A stretch of 43,009 bases of DNA from Sperchopsis tessellata. Its lineage: Eukaryota; Arthropoda; Insecta; Coleoptera; Hydrophilidae. Made by a program: the position numbers and the translations under genes. The DNA is taken from positions 1 to 43,009 of the forward strand of contig JAWQRN010000063.1 of NCBI GenBank assembly GCA_033557685.1, read 5' to 3'. The notes beneath the pieces are model-generated. The model was not told where the DNA came from. It searched no databases and was given only the letters and a program-made list of their open reading frames with translations. Positions 1 through 10,400 of the stretch are shown in pieces (within the stretch, counting starts at the first letter, position 1; every line of letters starts with the position of its first letter).

Positions 1-115
1 GTAGTTCATTTCTGTATTCAATATATCGACTTGGCCGGTTTGCTTGATGTTTGATTAAAATCAAATATTAAAATTACGCATTTATGTACGGCCAAGGAAG
101 CAACAAATTCTTATA
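1..115 (+). repeat. Copy of the fold-back/PLE-terminus repeat seen again at 40.2-40.7 kb
   Basis: Bases 6-55 match 40,621-40,665 (shared CATTTCTGTATT, GACTTGGCCGGTTTGCT). Bases 60-110 match the reverse complement of about 40,535-40,600 (shared TTTATGTACGG, CAAGGAAG). The same family therefore sits at both ends of the window. Confidence 0.7.
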
Positions 116-149
116 AATAACTATTCAATTAGCTGTTTTTAGTGGGTGT

Positions 150-1035
150 TTCCATCTCTTACTAGCATAACTGCTTGGCAATGGCTGCAAGTAGCTGGGA
201 ATTGTCGTGCATAAATATAAAATTCTCCTCAATATTTTCAGCAAAGGGCACTGATGATATTGAAGAATATCAACAATTACAATACATCATTTATATTCTT
301 CAACACCACCAGTTCTGTCCCTCCCTCCATAGAAATACCTACCCAAACCATAATGGAACCTCCATCATGCAGAACATGTTCTACAACACTGCATTGAGCG
401 TATCGTTGTTCCATTCAACAAAATACACTTCTAAATTATATAATATTTATTAATATTAATAAATTTTATAATTTTTACACACATCAGAAAAGCAAGAACA
501 TTTGAATGGTACGAAGAAAATCTGGACTTGTTTGAGAACATAACTCTTGTCCAAACAGCTTCTTACCTGTTAAGATGTATGGAAAATTCTAGGTTGATTC
601 TTTTATGAGTGATCAAGTGTCCTATTTTTGCTATTATGGCTTAACAATAAATACACACGTCATGTCCAAATCCATACATGGCCACTTTTAATCTTATTCA
701 AATGAAAGTTCCCCGCGACCAGAATTAGAATCCATCACGACCAGTTCCGGTAAACTTATAAAGTTGCCAGCCAATATTTTGAGATGCAGTAGCTGGATAT
801 GTATAGTTTAAAAGAACGAGCTGCACCAACAAATAATCTTGTGGCCATCGTTATGCATCTGCGACCTTGGCCTCATCTTTTGTATATTATTCTGTCTTTT
901 GATACCGATGTAGCACCCTGAAATCTACACCCAGCCTCTCAGCAGTATAATGTTGAATGTGACCCTCTTCTACCAAAGTTACAACTCTCACGCATGCTAT
1001 AAAATTGCCCCACCATCTATATTCGGCACCTGCAA
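150..1035 (-). pseudogene. Decayed Tc1-like transposase
   Basis: Reading leftwards from 1,020 there is an N-terminal helix-turn-helix (VTLVEEGHIQHYTAERLGV), then broken frames, then FSNKSRF where Tc1 has the first catalytic Asp (TDESRF; here D is replaced by N), a degraded MVWGGIS-like stretch (MEVPLWFG), and NFIFMHDNS with the second catalytic Asp. An AT-rich insertion interrupts it near 430-480. The third acidic motif is missing where the repeat at 1-115 begins. It lies in the Amt intron after exon 6 and is a dead copy. Confidence 0.65.
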
Positions 1036-1234
1036 CTACCAACACATTGCGTTATTCAGATAACTGCCGTCCAAGGCCAGCGTGTTATAAACATTTTCAT
1101 AAATGTCGAAAAATGTACACATTCCTTGACCATAATTCAAAACTTTCAATTTGCATTCATGGTTTGATAAAAATTACTGAACAGAATAAAATTAAACTGA
1201 TATTTTTTCTAGGCAATGTATATATTATACTAAC

Positions 1235-1424
1235 CTCTATACAGAAAACAGCCTGCAGTGATGGCAACTAGAGATCCCAAAACTCCATTTATGACGTCAA
1301 TAACTTCAATTCTGCCTTTTAACCTTGCAAGAGAATAGATAATACTTACAAACCCTCCTCCAAAAGATGAAAGCATTGTCATCATAGCAGCTCTAGCAGC
1401 ATACTGCCATTTTTCACCGCTAAG
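1235..1424 (-). CDS. Amt: Amt exon 6
   Basis: The 190-nt exon begins LSGEKWQYAARAAMMTML and ends VLGSLVAITAGCFLYR, with a GTTAGT donor. The next expected segment, starting around the HAWEA-type motif, is not in the window; the following 1.2 kb is transposon-derived intron. Confidence 0.92.
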
Positions 1425-4400
1425 CTAAAATACAAATAAATTTTGATTAGTTACTCATAATAATAGTCAAAGATATTATATAAAGAGCATACTTTTTACA
1501 ATATTACACATTTCAAAATTATAATATACGATTGAAGTTATAAAAATGAAGAAAATATAGACATCAGTATCATTCCAGTAAACTTATACTTACACCATAT
1601 GTACTTCCAGAATTAAATGCTAACCATCCCCACCATAACACAAACAAACCCATAACAGCATTAACAGGTGATCCTAGTGGCAACGGATCTCTTCCATTAT
1701 CATATCTACCAAGCCTAGGACCAAGCATAGTAGCACTTGCAAAAGCTGCTGAACCACCTACAATCAAATTTCATGAGAAAGTACAATGAAGAAATATGTT
1801 CCAATTTACCAATCAGATGTACACATGCAGATCCTGCAATGTCCACAGCACCGAGTTTTTTTAACCAACCATGTTCACCCCAAACCCATCCTGCTGGTAT
1901 ACAATAAATCACAGTATTCAAAAAACTGAACAAGCAGTATGCCTTGAAATTACATCTGCAAGAATATTCAAATTAATATCATGGAACGATAATTAGGGAA
2001 TCTCAATATTTTTTTATGTAAATTTGCTGAATGTTTAATTATTTTTATTTTTGAGGACCAAGCTATAAGGGCTATACAAATATCGAAAATGGCTTGGTTA
2101 ACAAGTAATGAAACTAATCAGCAGAATAGATCTTTTTTACTATAATCAGCATCTTCTTTCTTGGACATATTACTGATGAAAATTAAAAATTAAAAATGAT
2201 GATATGATGTATGAAATATGAGTTTAATCACCTTCAAAGTACTCCCTTTGGCATGTGACATACTTATTTCAATGTTGATACCACTTTTTAAAAAAATCGT
2301 AAAAAGTCAAGTGCTTTTAATCACATCATCGCCTCTTCTATCACATCAAACCATTTTCCCTTCGTGTCCATTTTAAATTTTGGAAATAGCCAGAAATACA
2401 GATGTAAAATCAGGCAGTTACAGACACAGTAATTTTTTTCAAATTCAATTAAACAACTTATATACAGTCTTTTTCCAAGTTTGAAACAAAATTTAATGTT
2501 GATGTGTTGTAAGAAATCCATTTTTACAATAAACTGCACAAAACAGGTCCACAAGAACATCAGTTAAAATTAAACAAGTGACTGTTCAATTTGAAACTTC
2601 AATAGATCCAAAAATTTGACAATACTATTTGATCATACCTTGTATATTCATTTATTTTATGCCAGTTACATATAAGTATTTAAAAATACAAGACAAAAAT
2701 GTTCATTGCCTAATATTAAAGACAAACTACCTTTCTGCCATTGCTCCACTTACAATGGTCGTAGCAGTTGTTGCAAATGAAAGTTGAAAAATAAAGGAAG
2801 CATAAATAGCACCTTTTGCAGGGTCGTCTAAACTTGGATCAATGCAAAAGTCACCTAAGGCTATGAATCCGTTATTATATTGGCTCCTTCCAAATGAAAA
2901 AGCATAGCCAAACATCCAATATGTTAGACCTGAATAATAAAACAGCTGATAGAAATAATTTTAAAAATAGTAAATTGAAATTTACATACCTCCCAAAACT
3001 ATATCTACTACATTCTTCATCATAATATTTACTTCATTTTTGATAGAAACGCATCCTGATTCAAGCATACCGAAACCTAAAACCAAATAAATTCCAATAA
3101 AGTAAAACTATCATAAAATGTTATTATACAATGTTACTTAAAATTAAGCATTCCCAACTTATGATATTAAAATTTAGAAGCGAAAATATGGATTAAATAA
3201 TTTGAGCAGATAGATGGATAAGAGGATGGGAAAATGGATGCAGTGTTAACAAAAGAGGAAGAAATATCAGTGAAAAAGGTTAGAACCGCTATAAACCAGT
3301 TAAAAGATGGAATGGCACCAGGCCAAGATGGAATACTATCAGGGGTGGATGAGATAACATTGATAATGTACAAATTATTAAATAACATTTAGTGGATGGA
3401 ACGTATTCCAAAGTGGAATGAGTCAATATGAGATTACTGCACAGAAAATAAGTACACATGTGAAAATTGGGGAGAAATGACTTGTGTATACAAAGTTCTG
3501 ACTTGAATAGTTCTGGAGAGAATGTAGACTGTAATAGAAGTAAATCTAAAAACAAACCAGACAGGCTTTAAATTAGGATTTATTATAGATCAAGCAATGG
3601 AGGGCCAAACAAATATTAAAATTTATTGTATTCATTTCTGAAAGGTATTTTATACAGTATAGAAAAATAATGTGAAAAATACTAAGAATATGGAATATCT
3701 GAGAAATAACCTACGTTAGGTATTTCGAGTTAGCAAATGAAAAAGAATTGCTCAGCTAGGGGAATGGACAGTGAACATGGACAAAGCATGAATGTTATTA
3801 CCTACTTATGCAATTAAAGATCTACTAAAAATTGTTAATAGATATACCAGTCTGCATGGTAAATATCATAAAAGAATTGGCAATAATCCAATTTGATCCA
3901 GCTAAATCCATATCATAATTCCATGGTATTGTAATATTGTACATTTTGTCTATCATCTCTGGACAAGAATGGTATTATGTCAAGCTTCTCTTAAGGAATG
4001 AATTCAAGTTCAAAGCTATGTAAACATATTAAATATTCAAATTAGTCAGTAGAAAAAGATTTGGTGCGCCACATTGTAATGGTTCAATGATTACGAGGAT
4101 ATTGTAATGAACGGAATGTTTATCCGTATTGCGTGCAGCTATAATTTGACCTTCATTAATATTTCATTAACAATTTTATGTTCATTTTAAAATTGGTGCT
4201 AATGAGTTACATATCAAAAATATAGGTCCAAATTATTCAAATAATTTTTTTTTATTTTCAGTAACAATTTCTAGTAAGCTATAGCATATTGTCTTATTAC
4301 TTCTGGTTAACCCTCTACTGCCCAAATTAATTGAAGTTGTTTTTGAGTTTATTGGCTGGTTCAGATTTCAAAGTCAATTTTCAAAATGTGAAAATCATTT

Positions 4401-7400
4401 TCTTCTTCTTCAGGAAGAGTGAAACTTTGAAGTCATATTGGACAGAAAATAAAACTACGAAGACAAAATATAACTTTTATTGGGAGTTTTAATTACAGTT
4501 TGACAATATTATTAAGAAAGGAATATTATGAAACACTTTTGGGTTAGCTTCATACATAAATGTATTTTGCATTTCGAGTTTATAATTTATGGTGCCTCCC
4601 TTCATGATAGCCTCTTGCATCCGCCATTCTATTCAACAATCATTGGTCAGAGTCCAAATTCGTCAAGACATACTTCTTTGGGAAGAACAAAAGCAGAATT
4701 TTTTACTTTTTTTTGCTAGTGTTGATTCTAACCTAGAAAGCTCAAACTACTCATTTGTATGAATTTGGAATGTATCCACATCCCTTCTTTGTATTAATCA
4801 ATTATTCACACATGTCTGATCTAAGGCACAAAAAATATTCATTTGCAGATGGGTGAGAGACTTCTTCACTATTTTAATCAAAATTTGAATCTTTTTTTTA
4901 AACATCATTAGCTCTATGTAATGTGTGTTCATTTCCATTTTCTTCATCCAGGAGATATTCTGATCTTACGAATCGAATTGAGAGAACTGGTCTCTATTTT
5001 AACTAAATTTCCATAATTTTTTAGATAAGGTGATGCTATGAAAAACAAAATAAGAGTCTAACTTGATTAATACGCTTTTTTTATTTTGATATTTGTTTTC
5101 AGACTCTTGCCACACCTGTTAGTTTTATTACTATCGTTTACACATTATGAAAGTGGCAAAATGGTTCACAAAAGAACAAAAAACATTAAGATTAAGTTAT
5201 ATTTTCAAAATGGAATGTTCAACAAGATAAATAGGTTTACAACACTCGAGCTTGTTTAAATGACATTCGACAACGATTTCCCAATTAGGTGTGAAACACT
5301 GTACAGTTATTCTCAGTACCTAGAAATATGATCATAAAGAAGGTAATGATAGACAAACAATTAGGATAGCACAAGTTGTTAAAAATGTTCAGCGACTGAT
5401 GCATGATGAACCTATAAAATCGAGAAACAGGTTGGTCAGTCTTATGGTACAAATCAAAAAATTTTAAAGAACAATATTAAACTTTTCCCATACATGTGTT
5501 ATTGTCAGTAGTTTAGTGAGGACAACAACAATTTACTCGATATGACTTTTTCCACAGATGAAGAATGGTTCCTTGTGTCGGGATACATATATTCACAGAA
5601 TATAAAAATGTGGTGACCAAAAAACCCACACAGTTTCTGTGAAACTCCTTCGCATCCTTTGAAAATTGATGATTGAGTTGATGTCTTTTAAAGATGTCTA
5701 GTTAATATTTTGTGAAGAAACCTTAACTGCCCAGAGGCACTGAGATGAAATTTTAAAAAAATTCTTTAACCAACTGCACGATGATGAACTTCATAATTAG
5801 TACTTGGTAATATGATGGAGCAACTTGCCATACAGCAAAGAACTTGAATAATTTGCACCAATTTTATAAAAATGTAACAATTAGTTTGCAATATGATCTA
5901 TAATTTCCACCAAAATCTCCATGCTTAACCCAACTGGAGTAAATTTTGTTCGCACTATAAAAGCACTATAACCAATGTGCAAGAACTAAGAAACCGAATT
6001 AATGAAGAATCTGGTCTTGTAACTCCTGAAACTTTTCAAGAATAGTTTTAATAACATGAGAAGACGAGTTCAGTATTTTCAACATGAAGGTGGACATTTC
6101 CAGCAATTACCTTAGTTTTGTTTCAATTTTCACTTTTGATTATAGAGAAGTCTTTTGTTTAATGTGTAATACAGTAAATAAAACAGAATGTAATTGGGAG
6201 ATGCTTCTCGTTGTTCCATAAAAGTTATCTTGATGTTCCACTTTTAAAAGAGGATTTAATTGTATGAACTAATTGAAGCTTACTACAAGAACAAAGAACC
6301 TGATAAACTCCTTCGATTTGCAACGGAATGACATTTTATACTGAGAAAATTTGATATCAAAACAGTATTCTCCCCAATCCAAAATATTTCGCAAGTTCTC
6401 CCTTCTTATGATGTCCTCTAATTGTAAAACAAAGGAGTTTATCAGATCCCTAGTTCCTGTGGTAAGGTCTATATTGGAGAAACTAAGGGTACGATTGTTG
6501 CTCGTTTAAAGGAGCATGAACCCTGTACTTATCTTGGTTATATTAATCAATCATCCGTGGCTGAATATCATCATGAAACAGATCATATCATTATGTTCAA
6601 ATATACTACGGTCTTGGCTCGTAAGCCTTCCTATTTTCCCAGAAAATTCAAAGTAGTCATTAACTTCCCTTCCCTTGGAGGATCTCCCTCGCTCGTTTCT
6701 GTTCTCCTGCACTTGATAACAACCGTCCGAATAGAACGGCTCCACCCTAGTGCACATCTCCCACTCCAGTGCTTATCTATATAAGCATGATTCGGCCGAG
6801 TTCGGATCAGTACAGTGAATTCATTCGTTGAAGTTAAATCACTCGCATTGAAAATGTCCCTTGCAACAGTGGACAAAACGTTGGCACTTATCAGAGCCTC
6901 TACATGGTTTCCACCCGGACACAACATTCATATTAATACTTACATATTTTTATTTTCTTCAGTTCACTATAATACACATAAAATCATTAACAAAAGGTGA
7001 CAGTTGAAAAAATCAACATTAGACAAACAAATGTCTCTGAAATTTTGAATTTAATTTCTTTACATTTAAAAGTTTTACACGAGGGTCGTACTGGGAATAA
7101 GGTTAAACAAGGACCTAGGCCAAATACTCTTGGAAGGTATATATCGCACCATCAAATAAAAGGACCTAGATTGTTATTCGAAACTTTTGTGCTGGTAACG
7201 TTCTCTACCTAACAGAAAGCCAGTTGTAATATTTGACATCCCGTTTTATTGTATATGAGGAAAACAATCTGTATTAACGGGTGTTGAAGCCTGCTGTTTG
7301 TCTATTAAAGTATAAAAATCTAAATGAAAGAGAAAAATATGAAAACGAGATAATTTACAACCATATCTATTAGTCTCTTGTTACATACTCTAGTACGGTA

Positions 7401-10400
7401 ATCCATTTCTACTGTATTTATGTTTCTCTTGATTGGTTTCTGTTGCACCAAATTCTCACTACCATACATAAACACATTACCTACATTGTCTTTTGATTAA
7501 ATCTTGCTAAGAAAGGCACGGATTTTATAGTGTGAGAAATATCACATCAGATTATAGTAATCCTTTCATAATTAGGTAAATCTCATATATGAACCGCAAA
7601 ATTCCACAAATGTTTAAGTCTTCAGTATATGTAGTTTAGCATGGTGTTTACATAAGAGAGTATATAACGCATAATATGCACCCGAGTACACAACGAATCT
7701 TTTAAATGTTTACAAAAAATAGAAAAGAAAAAATATTTTTTGGAACAAACTGCTTTATTGCTTTTCAAAATATTCACCTTTTATAGACTTTTGCATGCGT
7801 TCAAACCAATTCTCGAAACATTTTTTCCATTCTGAAGTTGGTATCTCAAAAACATAGTTTTTGAAGGCTTCTACAGTTTATTGAGGTGATGAAGATCACT
7901 GTTTGCATTTTTTGTTTGACAGTGGGGAAAAAAAAAAGTCGTTGGGCGATAAATCAGGTGAATACTAGCAATGAGACATTAATTCGATGTTTTTCTCCTT
8001 CAAATAATCAATTGTTTGACGTGCTGTGTGAGAGATGGCATTGTCATGATGAAGAATGATGCGATGTTTTCAGTTGTTTTTCCTGATTATGTCGATGACT
8101 TCTGGCAAACAAATTGTTGTATACCATTCAGCGTTAACTGTTCTTCGATCCTCTAAAGAAATGGTTGCGACATGTCCAGTATAACCGAAGAAACAAGCAA
8201 TCATTTTCTTGGAAGTGCTTCGTGAACAAACAACTTGTGTGGGTTTTGGTTCATCTTGGAACACCCAAACAGTGGATTGTTGCTTAGTTTCCGGTTCATA
8301 CGAATATACCCAAGTTTCGTCACCTGTTACGATGTTGTATACGGATTTTGCAGTTTCTCAGAATTTTTTGAGGATTTCCTTATACCAATAAACACGAGCT
8401 TTTTTTTGAGCTTTGATCAAATTATGCGTAATCCATCGGGAACAGATTTTTTTCACAGCTAAATGTTCATGCAAAATCGAATGTACTGCAATCTTCGATA
8501 TGCCTAAGCATGCTCACTGTACATTCTGTCAAAAAAGTACCGGGAATTTTTAATTCAAATGGCCCAGGCAAATGCCAAGTAAACAAATGTAGTTGTTTAT
8601 ATTGCAAAGTTTGAACCCGATCTGTTTACCAGTCCTTTTAGGGCAGCTTATAAACTCAGACGACCTCAGTAGTGTTTCACGATTTGCACAATGAATGAAG
8701 TAAATGAACAGAGAGTTTGTCTCAAATTTTGTGTTGAGAATGGAATTTCGTGTAAGGAAGCACTCAAAATGTTAGAAAGGGTTTACGGTGATAAAGTTTT
8801 ATCAAAAACATGTGCTTATGAGTGGTATAAAGCATTCAAGGAGGGCCAAGACATCGTCGAAGACTTGCCTTGTTCCAGTCGACCTTCGACCTCCACTACC
8901 GACGATAACATCGACAAAGTGAAGGAAATTGTGCTTAATAATCACCATACCAGCTTGAGAGAGATTGCACACGACCTTAGTATCTCTCATGAGTCCGTTC
9001 GTTCAATTCTAGTGGACATTTTGGACATGAGACGCGTCGCAGCACGACTTGTTCTAAAAGAGATGAATTTTCTTCAGAAACGGTGCTGTGAACAGGTCGC
9101 TTCGGATATGCCGCTTGAACGTGCCAATTCTGATCCAACTTTCATGGAACGCATCATTACTAGTGACGAGACATGGGTATACGAGTTGGACATGCAAACA
9201 AGCCAGCAGGCATCGAAATGGAGAACGAAAGACGAGCCAAAACTGAAAAAACCGTGCCAAAACTGAAAAAACGCTCCACAGCCGCTCGAAAGACAAGGTG
9301 ATGCTGATTGTTTTCTTCGATATTCGTGGTCTGGTGCATCACGAATTCATTTCAAATGGACAGACGGTGAATAAAGAATATTAGTCGTTTGGCAGTTAGC
9401 ACGTCGTACCCTGGTGCCTTCTTTAGGTGTAGGTTAAGGAGTATATGGATTACTTCAAATTGTCTTATTTGTTTGATTGGCAAATAGTTGAAGAGAAGTA
9501 TCAAGGTACAAGTGTATTTCTAAGTCCTCTTAATCAGGGGTCCAGGAAATGACTGGAATACATTTGCAAGATTAGTTCTTGCTCAGGTACCTTTGTTTTT
9601 CCTTATCGGTGGTATTGATAGTTTAGGTTGATTTAACTGTGCTGTCGTTTTCCAGAGAGAGCATTCAGTACCTTCTGTAATTGTAAGCTTCTCTAGCTAT
9701 CTTTTAATACCATCATTTTTCTGTTTGTTGATTAATCTATTTAGATTTCTCGTTGCACAATTTAAGTTTGATTTATTGATTTTTGTTTCGTTATTTATCC
9801 AGATTCTCCTAAGTTGTCCCTTTTCAGCAATTTTATGTTTGATTCGTTCTGGGCATGCTTTATCTTAATTTTTTTTTTATTTCTAGGAGTTACTTACCCA
9901 AATCGGTATGTGCTACATCTATAGTACATGAAGAACATACATTTCTATAAATAAAGTTTTAGAATGCACAGCTTCAAAATTTACATCTGCATATAAACGG
10001 TGCATATCACAAACATGTTTTATACCAAAGAGGTCAGTAATGGGTCTTTTACATTATATACTATTTATAAACGACTTATCTCTCAATGTATCATACTGTG
10101 GTGCAGATATCTTAAAATGTTGTATTTACTAGTGTAGTCATATACAACTTCTTATGTTCAAGGAATAGTAAAATGACTTTATCATCCTTAGAATTATCTT
10201 AGAGATTAATATTTTATATATTACATTTGACTAAGTTAGAAACATGTCAGACAAAAAGTAACTATATCTTATATGGGTTTGCCATTATCTTAGAAAATAA
10301 TTATAAAATGGAAAATAGGTAGTCTAAATAAAACACAAAAACTAGTATAGTGATTTTATGTTTTGTGAAAGTAAATATATTTTCTAAAGATTATCAAGAA

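Noticed and set aside
4528..4719. 63-codon plus-strand ORF in an Amt intron
   Set aside because: No recognisable motif, splice context or promoter.
6631..6927. 98-codon minus-strand ORF
   Set aside because: It is the antisense shadow of the Penelope-like GIY-YIG region, which reads with recognisable motifs on the plus strand.
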